DNA from: Takakia lepidozioides | Taxonomy: Eukaryota > Streptophyta > Takakiopsida > Takakiales > Takakiaceae | NCBI GenBank assembly: GCA_030704615.1 | Contig: JAKLZA010000273.1 | Coordinates: 1-25,000, forward strand | Direction: 5' to 3' | DNA length: 25,000 nucleotides | In this document: in pieces, positions 1 to 11,190 of the stretch | Layout: each line of letters opens with the position of its first letter | How positions within the stretch are numbered: position 1 is the first letter of the stretch | Notes under the pieces: generated by a model | The model's input: only the letters and a program-made list of their open reading frames with translations | The model's database searches: none | What the model was told of the DNA's origin: nothing | Translations under genes and position numbers: made by a program

Positions 1-1090
1 GCCTTTCAGATGGATTGCCACGCTCGAGAACCCAAACCCGGCCTTTCATTGAGCTTACCACCTTGGGTAACCCATCTCAGCGAATGAGCCCATTTGTCAC
101 TAGTACGAGGGATGGCCGCCATTAGATTCTGACAAACCAGCCTGCTCCGAGGGCTAGAAAGGTGAGAAAGAGCTCTAGGGACCCACTTGGCCAACAAGGC
201 CGTGATTTGTGTTTGGGGATCTAACACCCCTAATCCCCCGTTTTTTTTGCATTGAGTAAGTTGATCCCAGCTTACTAAAGCTCTTTTGGAGGCGGAGAAA
301 GGAGTAGCACCCCAAATAAAATTCCTCATCAGAGATTTCACTTTTTTTTTATGATGGAAGCCTCAGGCGACCATACTGAAGCAAGAAACCACAAAGAGGC
401 GAAAATCACCTGGTTAGCAATCAAAGCTCTACCCACGAGAGACAAATGCAATGAACTCCAATGCACAAGCTTTCTTTTTAGCTTGGATAGGGCAGCAGCA
501 AACTTGGCATCAGAGATATTGGTCCCCACCAGCTGCCCTAAAATCTCATGAGATTCACCATCCAAAAGCCACCTCAAGCCCAATTCGATACCCCACGGGT
601 CAATGTGTGCAGCGATAGAAGGATCAGCTAGCTGGCTTAACAAACCAACCAACTTATTCCAATTAATTTAAAGGCCTGAAGCTGCACAAAATGTCTTCAA
701 AGAATTGAGGGCTGCATTGACGTTGGAAATGGAGGAGTTATTGATGAACAGAGAAGTATCATCAGCATACAACGAGGAGCGAATGGAGGAGGCGAGGTCA
801 TTTGAAGAGTTAGGAATCACCAGACCCAGGGTATCTTTTCTCTTATCCAGCAAGTGACCCAGCCCATCAGCCGTAATTAAAAAAAGAAAGGGAGGTAACG
901 GGCACCCCTGTCTGACAGACTTGGAAAGAGGGAAGGCTTTGGAAACTACACCATTAACCACCACTCTGCTTGAAGCAGAAGAGAGAAGGATTCGAATCCA
1001 TTGACGAAAGTTACCATTGATCCCAATCACTTCTAAGGCACCCAAGAGATAGCTCCAATTAATGTTATCGATCTCTATTGATTTCTTTCA
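1..1090 (-). mobile_element. L1-type LINE, reverse transcriptase 3' part, degenerate
   Basis: On the minus strand this encodes the second half of a non-LTR retrotransposon reverse transcriptase, which copies the element RNA at the nicked target. Reading from about 1078 down, one sees the fragment DNINWSYLLG, then the RQGCPL box (about 925-890), then the catalytic box LYADDTSLF (about 770-745). The thumb region follows (LSLVGRALIANQVI, about 440-400), and then a C-terminal FIWG motif and a stretch rich in Trp and Leu that runs off the window edge. A T10 run at about 340-349 marks a frame change between the two last segments, and a TAA interrupts the join near 660. The YADD box and the thumb layout are those of the plant L1 clade. 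The endonuclease and the 5' half are absent, so this is a dead, 5'-truncated copy. The family call is firm; exact ends are approximate. Confidence 0.85.
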
Positions 1091-1265
1091 GAGATAACTC
1101 TACCTTTGCTGCATGGCTGTGGAGTGCGTTTTCATTTTCATGGTCTTTATAACAGAATTTGGAGGCAATTTCCAAGGCACTTTCGTTTTTAGCTAGGCTT
1201 GTGCTGTATAACCTGGAGCTGAGCTCTTTGTCTTTGACGAATTGGAAATATTTGCTGGTTTGCAG

Positions 1266-1398
1266 TTAAAAAGCTATGTGAAGATATTTCCAGACGTGAA
1301 GCATGGTTGGACAATACGATACGATGAAAACAGCAGCAATGGAGACGGCCATAGAGGCACACCAGCTCATGCTCGACTGGTTTGCCAAGTACCTCTAA
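1266..1398 (+). pseudogene. Dienelactone hydrolase-like, last exon with frameshift
   Basis: The segment after an acceptor-like TTTGCAG reads SYVKIFPDVKHGWTIRYDE. This matches the histidine end of dienelactone hydrolase (carboxymethylenebutenolidase-type alpha/beta hydrolase), where the HGW histidine belongs to the Cys/Asp/His triad. Shifting frame by one base near 1325 continues into METAIEAHQLMLDWFAKYL and a TAA stop, which is the family's usual helical C terminus. The exon therefore carries one small indel. No upstream exon of this gene is found to its left, where a LINE is present instead. Fragments of the N-terminal and central parts of the same family lie 9 kb downstream on the same strand. 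The family call rests on the two motifs and the exact stop position. Confidence 0.7.
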
Positions 1399-1399
1399 A

Positions 1400-1505
1400 C
1401 ATCCAAAGGCTTAAGGGTAGAAAGGGCCTGAATTATTTTCCTCCTCCTTCTGCAAGGGCCTGAATTGTGAGCTGGACTTGCAGTTTTTCCCTTTTTAGAA
1501 AGAAT
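1400..1505 (+). mobile_element. SINE-like relic (3' part)
   Basis: The stretch TCCTCCTCC...CTGAATTGTGAGCTG...CAGTTTTTCC closely resembles, on the opposite strand, the 3' part of two further copies at 22210-22336 and 22755-22926. The word CTGAATTGTG and the pyrimidine run in front of it are shared by all three. No tRNA-like head is visible here, so this is a 5'-truncated copy. It sits directly after the stop of the dienelactone hydrolase exon, inside what would have been the 3' UTR. Confidence 0.55.
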
Positions 1506-1529
1506 AATGATACTTTGTCATATCATTGT

Positions 1530-1553
1530 AATAAACCCTAAAGTTGTAATAAA
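1530..1553 (+). terminator. Two AATAAA poly(A) signals
   Basis: Two copies of AATAAA at 1530-1535 and 1548-1553 lie 130-155 bases after the stop codon of the dienelactone hydrolase exon on the same strand. This spacing suits a plant near-upstream element. Such hexamers are also common by chance in AT-rich DNA. Confidence 0.4.
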
Positions 1554-1559
1554 CCAAGG

Positions 1560-2699
1560 TTTTGGCATATACAACAATTGTATTTGATGTGCATTGAAGC
1601 TTGCATTGATCATGCTACAAGCTGCATAGATATGCCCTTGTTGGTGATGGTGAAATATTGTCAGGCTTTTCCTAACAGTTCTGAGGCAGAATTTTGATTC
1701 TCTCTCATAAGAGGCTTTTACACTATGTAAGGTCTACTGATGTAGGGTTTGAAACGGTTGAACCATAGACTTCGGGCTCCCAGCCTTGGTGCTTGGTTCT
1801 TTGGGGTGCCTTTACCCTATACAAAGAGCTTACTGACCATGCTCAATTTTCTCTGTAATGTTTAGCACAACCAAGTCCCCATGGTTTATTGGCCTTGCCT
1901 TGTAGCAGGGACTGTGCAGCACCTTAGGTCCGTATATCTCGAGTGGGTCCCAACTGGGCACACGCTCTTTATGTCCCCCATGTGCTCCATATTCCAGCAG
2001 CAGCGACTTCTACGGATTTCGGGCGCTGCATCCTCTCGGATGGCAAGTCGGGATGGGCTTGGTTCTTCGAGTCTCACAATCCGAATCTCTAGAGAGCCAT
2101 GTCTAAAATCGCCTTGATGGCTTCTTCAGCAGACCAAGGTCGCGAGGAGCCTTTCCTTCCTCCCTGATCGTAAACAAGCTGTGAAGCATGGAGCTTGGAT
2201 GCACCTCTTGGGAAGCAACAAGGTGCAAAAATTGCCTTGACACACATAGCTTACGATGACATAAACATGGCCAATCCAGTGGAAGACGGGTTGTAAAGAT
2301 TGCCCTGGTGCGCAATCGTGATAGGCAGGAGCTGTCAAACAGTGAAGATGAGCATCATATAATAAATCAACCTGCGAAGCCAAACCAAGGTGCCCATGTT
2401 CTTAGTTGGGGGAAGACTCCTGTATAGAGTGGGCTGCGCTGGGGCATTGGTGGTAATTCCTTGAAGAGAGTTGGTAGAGCCGGTGGAGACAGTGTACACC
2501 AAAATGAACACTATCTTTAAGACTGTAAAGGGGTAAAACCACATGAAAGTTAGCAAGAGAGAGCTTGAACGAAGCGCCAAGGTCGAGAGAATATGACGAG
2601 TAGGGGGGTAAGACAGAAGGTGGGGTGGGGTAGTCAGGTCGCGAGCACAAGCTTGAGTCATGGCGGCGGTCGTAGCTAAAGCTGAAGAGAGGGCCAAAA
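1560..2699. other. No recognisable gene
   Basis: Several open frames of 60-120 codons exist on both strands, the longest on the minus strand at 2335-2697. None shows a family motif I recognise, and their composition does not stand out. It may hold worn gene fragments, but I cannot name one. Confidence 0.3.
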
Positions 2700-2909
2700 T
2701 TTTCTTTTACATATTAAAGTTTATCCTCTCTATTTCCTTTGAAGTTGTCTTTATTGATAACTTTTACTGTGAGGTCGAGGACCACTAAATTGCCTAATCC
2801 AAGAAGAGCCTGACATTCGATACAAAAGCTTGTGCACTGCTATAAGATCTCAAAGGAACCTTTCAAATGATCTACGATATTTAGGCAACTGTAAGCTCCC
2901 AATGACACC

Positions 2910-3122
2910 CTAGTGACGATTTCTGGGAGGAGTTTCATGTCTTGTGGGAGGAGAGTCAATGCCCTCTCCGATTTTTAGAAGGAGAATGACGATCTCTTGG
3001 AGGTGAATCATGCCCTCCAACGTGCCGACTAGGGGCCCACATCTGCGGGACTTCGGGGATACGCTGCCTTCCCTTTTGTTGTCAAGTGCTCTCATTGTCC
3101 ACTGCATCCCCAATGTCACCAA
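2910..3122 (-). pseudogene. RS-rich (SR-like) fragment, copy 1
   Basis: The minus strand encodes RALDNKREGSVSPKSRR, then a section whose frame is lost, then DSPPTRHETPPRNRH and a stop. The Ser-Pro, Arg-Ser and Pro-Pro-rich composition resembles the RS tail of SR splicing factors. Copy 2 at 11589-11810 is longer and reads through the middle without a break, so copy 1 has suffered indels. No RNA-recognition motif is visible upstream, so this would be only a tail fragment. It could equally be a repeat-derived frame of biased composition; the SR call is tentative. Confidence 0.35.
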
Positions 3123-3254
3123 AGATCATGTCAAACTTTGAATTCTCCCACTTCAGAGGGTTGTTGAACACTAGTAAACATTGGTGCGAAGAATTAGAGA
3201 GAGGAATGTGTGTAAAAAGGCTGATTGCTCCTTTAGCCAGGTACCCAACACAGC

Positions 3255-3350
3255 CTGGTACTACATATTTCGAACCCAGCACTGGATAGTGTGGATGAAT
3301 TGCCGTCAAGATGAAGGCCCGCTAAGCCACAACTCAGCTCTCTTTATGCT
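3255..3350 (-). mobile_element. tRNA-like (SINE head) segment in copy 1
   Basis: On the minus strand TGGCTTAGCGGG fits the RNA polymerase III A box. About 50 bases downstream GGGTTCGAAAT fits most of the B box. The pair occurs in both copies of the duplicated block. This spacing is usual for tRNA-derived SINEs. The cloverleaf itself is not convincing, so it is more likely a SINE head than a tRNA gene. Confidence 0.4.
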
Positions 3351-3546
3351 AGAAAACCTTCAGCGTGCTTAAGATGAGAATAAACCAAAAAAAAAAAGAA
3401 TAAACTCATAGGACAATGTTAAATGTTCCCAAGGAGAAAGAAAGGAACTTCAGAGGAAGCCTATCTGGTCCACTTGCAGAGAAAGAGAGATGACTCCGAA
3501 CTGCACTGCAGCGCACTAAAAATCATCTCCCAATTTCGGTGGGTAC

Positions 3547-3867
3547 CTAATGTAATGCACGTTTGGGTCTAGAGAACATCCTTATCTTAAAGATCAGCAA
3601 GTGTTCTCCTTTCAATATTAGATCACAGTAGCCTTGAATGAGGTCAGGCATGAAGGTTTGAATAATAGTGATGGGCAGTTCATTCACCATGGAATGTAAT
3701 TTTTGATTCACAAACTTTGAGGTACATGTATCTGCAAATTTGGTGGTCAAGTGACTGACAGATTCATTGTTTGGTGACCGCAGAGACCACCGTTGGAGTA
3801 AAAGCACATGTCCAGAATGGCCAGGCCACAGACTGCTAAGCCACCCCATCAGTGTGCTGAAATTCAT
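3547..3867 (-). pseudogene. Unrecognised minus-strand fragment, 106 codons
   Basis: An open frame begins with ATG at 3867 and includes SHLTTKFADTCTSKFVNQKL and VNELPITIIQTFMPDLIQGY. The amphipathic, evenly mixed composition looks like a real protein, but I do not recognise the family. The right part, beyond 3748, is outside the duplicated block; the left part recurs at 12280-12476 with indels that break the frame. It may be one exon of a helical protein; no flanking exon was found. Confidence 0.3.
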
Positions 3868-3869
3868 GT

Positions 3870-4130
3870 AAAATTGATAATAATATAATTAAAATTATAA
3901 ATAATTTCAGAAAATACCAGTGAACAGTATGATACATTGACTGAAACTCAAGTATGAGAGGGTTGCAGTTATGAGTATGCGACTGTGTCAAGGTCAACAG
4001 TAGCAGGATGATGCAGGTGTTTCATATGCCCGAACTTCAGCATGCACAGTAGAGTACTAATCTTTATCAGTGACAGGTTCTCATATTCTGGCGCCTTTTC
4101 ACTGCCAACAGATTGTTTGCAGCAAATCCT
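3870..4130. other. No recognisable gene
   Basis: AT-rich single-copy-looking sequence without a motif I can name. Confidence 0.3.
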
Positions 4131-4186
4131 GTATTACATCAGCTGGGTTTTCTGTTGAAAATCCGCTCGTGTATTTTGCAGACGGG
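4131..4186 (+). repeat. Short duplicate of the DUF2921-like exon
   Basis: This segment (core GCTGGGTTTTCTGTT, then AAAATCCGCTCG) nearly matches 4893-4950, the start of the DUF2921-like fragment. Homology stops abruptly near 4186 and the text that follows differs. It is a partial copy of the same coding piece, about 760 bases upstream of it and in the same orientation. Confidence 0.65.
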
Positions 4187-4310
4187 CCTTTTTAGCAATT
4201 GTCACATGATCTGAGGTGGAATCTTAGTACGATTAGGGTCTGATAGAGTGACTGGTCACATTTTCCAAAGCCCTTGTGTATTTGATGAGTTTCAGGGCTC
4301 ATCAGAATTG

Positions 4311-4490
4311 CTTGCCATGATAAGTTTCCCATCAATGTGGCGAGCCTTGCTTGGTGCCTGCAGAATACATGACAATGTGGAGGACATAGCAGAACGTGCA
4401 GCAAACTGGCTTCTCAAGTGGGATCCACATGGTGCTGCTACTTATGTGCTGCTATCAAACATCTATGCTTCAGCAGGTGAGATGATCAAG
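4311..4490 (+). pseudogene. PPR protein fragment, E-motif region
   Basis: The reading frame MWRALLGACRIHDNVEDIAE followed by WDPHGAATYVLLSNIYASAG is the characteristic E motif found after the last PPR repeat in plant PLS-class pentatricopeptide-repeat proteins. Those proteins bind organellar RNA and act mostly in RNA editing. A full protein has hundreds of residues of repeats upstream and often a DYW domain downstream. Here only the E motif remains; the frame then runs into unrelated sequence and a stop at 4565. A fragment of a PPR repeat of the same general class lies at 5102-5245. Confidence 0.8.
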
Positions 4491-4819
4491 CACAGTGAGA
4501 CAAATGATGGAGAACAGAGGTATCTGCTGCAATTAAAGGTCATCTCAAACATCTTACTGTTTTAATGCTTTTTTTATAAAGAATTCACAAACACTGTGCT
4601 GGTGGCCTTTGATCTCTCTTTGCTGTTAGGCACACAGATTGAAGGTGATCAGCTTTCTTTTGTTCTCAGGAAGAAAAGCCTGTTTCGTGTTGGCTCCAAC
4701 ACCTGTGCAAGGCTTGGCACTAATTGGTGGGCTGTCTCCAACTTCCTTCCACAGGATTAATCTTAGCTGCATTGACCTCATGTTAGACCTACAAATTTGT
4801 GGGTCTTGCTAACTCAGGG

Positions 4820-4857
4820 TAGGGTCTCTTCAAGCAAGTAGGGTCTCTGGAAGCAAG
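4820..4857. repeat. Two tandem 19-bp units
   Basis: TAGGGTCTCTTCAAGCAAG is followed at once by TAGGGTCTCTGGAAGCAAG, differing at two positions. Confidence 0.7.
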
Positions 4858-4875
4858 CAACGAGAATATTTCAAA

Positions 4876-5090
4876 ATGGGAGCTCAGTTGAAGATTACAA
4901 CACCAGCTGGGTTTTCTGTTCAAAATCCGCTCGGGTATTTTGCAGAAGGTCTTTATAATCCCAAGGATGGGAAAATGTACATGAAGGGCTGTCGACCAGT
5001 AGATGCCAATTGGACGCTGCTCCAGGACAATGCAGATTCCTTAGATGATGGGCTTCACTATTCCCTTGAAATTGTTCTGGAGTACCCCTC
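4876..5090 (+). pseudogene. DUF2921-like fragment
   Basis: The frame contains PLGYFAEGLYNPKDGKMYM followed directly by KGCRPV, then a Leu-rich stretch ending SLEIVLEYPS. The arrangement EGxY-x5-G-x4-GCR, followed by a D/E-x-I strand, is what I know from the luminal part of plant DUF2921 proteins, the group that includes the FLY1-type membrane RING ligases. Only about 70 residues are present, without membrane segments or RING. At its right end CCTCAG/GTTTGT could be an old splice donor, after which a PPR fragment begins. The family call is by motif memory only. Confidence 0.5.
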
Positions 5091-5101
5091 AGGTTTGTTT
5101 G

Positions 5102-5245
5102 TGTTTGCAATGCGCATTGCATGTGCAAGCTTGGCGGCCCTGGAAAAGGGCAATTATATGATCCATGGTGACATTGTCAAAGCTCGAATTGTATTAGATG
5201 CCATTCTGAACAGTACCCTCATGGACCTGTATGCCAAATAAGGAT
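5102..5245 (+). pseudogene. PPR protein fragment
   Basis: The frame reads IACASLAALEKG, then MIHGDIVKARIVLDAILNST and LMDLYAK. This is the standard PPR-repeat text of plant PLS proteins (ACASLAALExG..IH..I.K.....D....N.L.DMYAKCG). The conserved Cys after YAK is replaced by a TAA stop, and the reading GLFQEDMIA continues after it. The fragment is fused in frame with the preceding DUF2921-like piece, so the locus is a mosaic of two unrelated gene fragments. Confidence 0.75.
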
Positions 5246-6398
5246 TGTTTCAGGAGGACATGATCGCAAGGTTTGCTGTTACATTCAAGTGACAGGGTTG
5301 CTGTTGCGTGTTTGCACTAACTTTGGGTACTACATTCGTGGACATTTTGCAGATACATGCAAGCTTAATCCGACCCACAACAGGAGCAATCGTGTCATTA
5401 GGAAGGGAGAACCGCTAGGATGGAATTATAATTAGGGTGAAGATTGGCTTTTTGTGACTTTCTTGACAAGATTGGTAGGTCGACGATTTCTGGGAATTCT
5501 CCGAGACCAAGTTCCGGCCTTCTAAGCACCACGGCATCAGGTGCATATCTATACGACATTCAGTTTGGGCGGTTATATGATCACTGCACGAGCATTTCTG
5601 GAAAGGCACATGTTAGAATGAAAAGTCCTTTGTGTATGTGCCCTGTCAACTGTCGGCAGGGTCTCAGGCCTGCTGAGTTGTTGACGGAACCTGCCCTCAC
5701 GCCTGGGTTTTGAGTTCTCATTCCAAGGTTGTGGAGAACAAGGTCACCACTGTCTATTTGGTAAGGCTGCATTACAGAGTCAATCATGCCCTTTGAAAAA
5801 CCTTTGTACATGCTTGATTGCAGCTATGTGTGCTCTGCTTCTGTGTGTGCTGAGCAAATTTTCACACATGTTGGTGGCACATGCAACGTAGGATGCTAGT
5901 CCGCAAATTCCTTCGCATGCTTAGGATCGAATGGTCCTGCAAGTCGTTGAGGAGTACTGTGGTAATTATCTACCTTGTTAGTGCCATGTTATGAGCTAGG
6001 ACCGAGACTGCCCTTAAGATATTTTTATGCTCAGTTTCTTCTTTGTCATGGTTTTCATCTAAGAATTATCTTAGACTGATTTTTCTATTTATTAATCATC
6101 CTCCGGGTTCCTTTTAGGTAACTAGTGCATCTATAGCACATGTGCAGACATTGTTAGCAAGCTATTATGTTGGTCCACTGCAAATACGACAGTTGAAAAC
6201 TATTCCAGTGTCAGTAATTATTAGTTTGATTGACGTCTTCGGTCTAAATTGCATAGCTTGATCCCATGAAAACCTAGCAGTTGGTATGGCAGTTGTAATG
6301 TGCTGCTCCTAGGATAGTTACAAGTGATGATGGTGGAAGTGCCTTCTGACCTCTCTTTGCGGTGTCTAATTAGGTGTTGACTATATTCACATAGGAGT
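5246..6398. other. No recognisable gene
   Basis: Open frames of up to about 90 codons occur on both strands, for example 5444-5713 on plus, but none carries a motif I recognise. The right end is the upstream flank of the oxygenase-like gene. Confidence 0.3.
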
Positions 6399-8411
6399 TT
6401 GAATTGGAGCTATGGCACGCACTGCCATGCCTGTAAGGCATCTGGCCACCAAGGCGGCCTGCAAGTCCGCTCCAGCTTTTCGGGGAGAGGCAACTGCAAG
6501 ACGCCTACCCTACGCAAGTCCGCTCCAGTTGACAGAGGGGAGGATCATTCTGAGGGGGAAGATGGTTCTGAGGAGGAAAGTGGCTCTGTGGAAGAAGATG
6601 ACTCTGCCGAAGAGGATCAAATTGGTAAGTTGCAGGGGATTAAATGAGTATTCATTTTTTATTGTAGAATTTTTGTACTGTAATATGGTAACATTCTTCA
6701 AACAGATGGTGACTTTGCTAGTTGTATCTCTTTGAGAACGAGTCATGACTTTGTTTTCACAAATACCAAATATTTGTTAATCTTCTGTTAATGTCTTACT
6801 TTACTGGCACCAATGTGTGTAGGTTCACCAACGGTGCTTACGGTAGGCGCTCAGAGGCAGCTCCTTTTCACAAAACTTTTGAGCGCTCTTTCGGATGAGA
6901 AGTATGGGACGTTTGCCGCAAGTGAAGTAATCCCACCTTCTCAGAAAGGATCTATCCTAGAATTGTGTCTTCCTCTCTATACCATAGACATTGTTAAACT
7001 ACGTGCTGTTGGTGAGCAGTTGGCCTTTGGATGGCAGATGAATTTCTCCAAATTGACCTTTCCTGGGACACCAGAATTCATTTCGAAAATTATACAGCAG
7101 TGGGCTTTGAAGGCAGTCCGCGTATTGGGTCGGTACGGAACTGCTGTGCAACTGGAAGCCCGCCCTGATAAGCTTCTGCTCTTTGAGAGAGGTGGCCACT
7201 TTAAGTTTTGTGGAGATAAGGAGAAGGCAAAAGGAATTTTTGCAACATTTATTATCCAGCTTCCTACCGAAGAGGGTTATAAAGGGGGTGAATTAGTGGT
7301 TCGCCGCAACAACTCGACAAAGACATTTAACTGGCTCAATCGGATTAGCAGAATTGGCTTTTGTTACAGTGTCTTCTTTGGCGATTGTGACTATGAGGTG
7401 CGCAGAATAATTTCGGGCACTCATGTGTGCTTGATGTTTGATTTGGTAAGGCTTGATCCATCTTCAGATGAGGCTTTGCATCAAGCACTGATTTCCAGTA
7501 AAGTGAGAGAGGCTGAGGCTTCATTGCAACCCTGGTCGCAAGATGTAATGAGCGAAGATATCAAATCTTTTGTAAGAAATTGGCTTTTCCATTGGAGCAT
7601 CGTTATTAGGGAAACAAGTTATCATTTGCTGGGTTGAAGGGAGACGACAACATTGTGGCAGAGGTATTAAGGAGTTGTCAAAACAAAAATGGAGAGAGGT
7701 TATTGGACCTGCACCTCTGTCAAGTAACTAAATATCAGCATGGCAATTATGTGGAGATTGATGAACGTGATAGATACAATTATGGCCATGATTCTTCTTC
7801 TGAGGACTTAGTTGATGACAGTGCTAAGGATCATATTATGCGGGATGTTGGACGAGAAGAAATTTCTATCAAAGGTTGGATTGGATTGGATGACAAGGAG
7901 ACTGTGGCTTTCCAGAAAGTGCAGATGGATTTGAAGAGGGAAGTTGTTGTGGGAGAGGGAATGGAACCTTTTTGGGCTAAACCGGATGCAACAAAAGTAT
8001 AGGAGGTACAAATATGAGTCTGGAAACACTCTTGAGCACTGGTACCATAGAGCCATGATATTGGTTTGGCCTAAAAGCGTTGCAAGTTCACTTGCTTGTG
8101 AAACAAGTGTTTCTGGAGCACTAGACCTGTTGGAATCTAGATTGGGGATCAGTGACCCAAACTTTCGAGTACATTTACATCAGATTGTGTGCTACTGTGC
8201 GAACAATGCATCTAGAGTGTGGAAGCATCTAATGAGGTTGGCCGGCATGATAAGAAGAGAGAAAGGCTCGACACGGAGGATGCTGGACTTGACGTCACGA
8301 GGAAGAGAGACAAGAAGACAAAGAGTCACACAAGCAATATCATCGATTTGTCTTCTGATGTCGATGAATAGTCTTACAATGTGTTTTTGGAAAGATGTCT
8401 CATGGTGTTGA
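6399..8411 (+). pseudogene. 2-oxoglutarate/Fe(II) oxygenase-like gene, broken
   Basis: Exon 1 (to 6624) ends in an acidic run of Glu, Asp and Ser and a strong donor G/GTAAGT. An intron of about 200 bases ends in GTGTAG, and exon 2 starts at 6822, restoring codon G-S-P. Exon 2 encodes the prolyl-4-hydroxylase-like double-stranded beta-helix: KLLLFERGGHF, FATFIIQLPTEEGYKGGEL, DCDYEV and SGTHVCLMFDLV. The expected HxD is CGD, the distal His is Tyr (DCDYEV), and the cosubstrate Arg (SGxR) is His. The frame breaks near 7580 and is resumed by FPLEHRY, an in-frame TAG, and LSFAGLKGDD. It breaks again near 7990 before TLEHWYHRAMILVWPK. These pieces are in the right order for the long plant and fungal members of this family. 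It is almost certainly a pseudogene, or a catalytically dead relative with sequencing errors. Confidence 0.75.
6412..6480 (+). pseudogene. Histone H3 N-terminal tail fragment
   Basis: From an ATG the frame reads ARTAMPVR, then HLATKAACKSAPA. The second part, and especially the DNA CTGGCCACCAAGGCGGCC, is nearly that of a plant histone H3 gene (QLATKAARKSAPA). Residues 4 to about 17 of the normal tail are deleted or garbled, and Arg26 is Cys. The rest of the histone is missing. The DNA GCAAGTCCGCTCCAG occurs at 6461-6477 and again near 6513. The piece lies immediately before, and in a different frame from, the acidic first exon of the oxygenase-like gene. Confidence 0.65.
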
Positions 8412-9915
<1,504 letters not shown>

Positions 9916-10358
9916 AAATGTGTCCCAGTATAGAGCTACTATGTCAGTGGTGTACAGGTTTATAACTCCAGGACAGACAATGAGGTGCCATCATCCCCCA
10001 GGACTGTGCCCTCAAAACTCATCATAGCCTCTGTTCTAGGCATCTTTTGAGGATGAGCATGGCTGTCTCTGCATCAGTTGTTTTAGGTTGATCGGTTCTA
10101 AGCAGGCTTTGGAAAGGCTACTCTCTGTTTCTATCTTCAGTCTAGGTGAAAATATCAGACATCACTTGGGGCTCCATAGCAGGAGCCAGTTTCTCGTGGG
10201 GATATGGCTTACAGCTTGGTGTAAAGAGTATGACAGGAAACTGGCTGACAAAGTGGCAGATGAGGGCTACCTGGTGGTGGTCCCGAATTTTTTTGGTGAA
10301 GATCCTTACAGGCCTGGAGCTCCAAGGGAGGAATGGATTGCAAATCACCCTCGGGGCC

Positions 10359-10405
10359 CTCTCTCTCTCTCTCTCTCTCTCTTATGAGTACAATCTCTCT
10401 CTCTC
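10359..10405 (+). mobile_element. Minimal 3' end of the TC-associated LINE inside (TC)n
   Basis: A (CT)12 tract is followed by TTATGAGTACAAT, then a second CT run. The 12 central bases are exactly the 3' terminus of the LINE at 18612-21322. I read it as an insertion truncated to its last dozen bases, with the TC target on both sides. It lies in an intron of the dienelactone hydrolase relic. Confidence 0.6.
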
Positions 10406-10419
10406 AGAGACACACACAC

Positions 10420-10620
10420 ATGTAGACCCTTCAGGATCATCAAGGATGCTGTCCAGCACCTCTGTTCACAAACTTTGAAAATCTTGAGGCTGAGCCTAAA
10501 GCCCTGGGGATCTAATGGTTGGGCAGCTCACACACAACAGATTGATGCTTGTGTGAAGGATGTCTCGAGGAAATCTGGAAAGCCCAAACCAATTGTTCAG
10601 GTGAAGTCAAAGTGGAATGT
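10420..10620 (+). mobile_element. Degraded LINE fragment (C-terminal coding part)
   Basis: AACTTTGAAAATCTTGAGG and the DNA for QQIDACVK (near 10535) correspond to the LINE on the opposite strand at 18612-21322, about positions 18945-18710, with many substitutions and small deletions. This is an older copy or relative. It lacks the conserved 3' end and has no visible target duplication. (AC)n lies just upstream at 10410-10419. Confidence 0.6.
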
Positions 10621-11190
10621 GCACCAGTGAAGACATGATGAGTTGGAGAGCTTTGCAACCAGATGAGTAGCAAGCAGGGGCTGTAGCCTAGATTGGATGG
10701 CTTTAGGATATTCCTTCACTGTGAGGGTGTGGCTTTTTAACAACCTGTGTGATGGTGATGCAGTCTGAATCAGTAGGTGTTGCAAAGCAGTGTGTGGAGG
10801 AAATTAAGGCCAAAGGAATAAGCTCCTTCGGTGTAGCAGGCTTCTGTGGGGGAGGTGTTACTGTTTAGCTGTTCTGATTGTTTTTCTTTCAAGCTTTACT
10901 CCTGGTTCTGTCGTCATTTGCTGGATATGCTCAACATTTATCTGGTCCTGCCCCTTTTCCAAAATTGCTGTTGTAACATCCACGATATATAAACTAATAC
11001 AGTTGCCTCTCAGACTGTCCATATTTGGATCTGTCTTTGATGATATATCTTTAGTGTTTGTGCAGCAAAGTTGCAGTTCTTCTTGGAAAGGAGGAGATTA
11101 TTAAAGGGGTCATGCAGCTGCATCCCTCCCTGCTTGAAACTTCAGACTACGAAGGCCAGTCCATTGCCGTAGTCTGTGAGGAGTTATGGT

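Larger units (their letters stand above)
2700..3748. repeat. Duplicated block, copy 1
   Basis: This block is repeated at 11393-12476 in the same orientation, with long stretches of near identity. For example, the 200 bases from 3086 to 3289 differ from 11774-11977 at only a few positions. Copy 2 carries an extra insert of about 70 bases at 12104-12172 and lacks a few short segments of copy 1. On the minus strand the block holds an RS-rich coding fragment and a tRNA-promoter-like segment. Homology begins near TTTACATATT and ends near CTGCAAATTTGG. Confidence 0.85.
10146..11190 (+). pseudogene. Dienelactone hydrolase-like, N-terminal and central exons
   Basis: Three pieces lie in the right order. 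The first reads KISDIT (about 10149), then in another frame KLADKVADEGYLVVVPNFFG followed by EDPYRPGAPREEW (to about 10350). The second (10764-10853, preceded by GATGCAG) reads VAKQCVEEIKAKGISSFGVA and GFCGGG, the nucleophile elbow with the catalytic Cys; the usual Trp after Cys is Gly. The third (from 11066 after TTTGTGCAG) reads KVAVLLGKEEIIKGVMQLHP then SLLETSDYEG. The intron between the first two pieces contains LINE debris. The frame does not carry across the joint between the second and third pieces with the visible splice sites. The exon with the Asp and the His-bearing C terminus are missing. Members hydrolyse small lactones or related esters. This copy is not functional as read. Confidence 0.75.

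Noticed and set aside
5444-5713. Plus-strand frame of 89 codons
   Set aside because: No recognised family and both strands are open.
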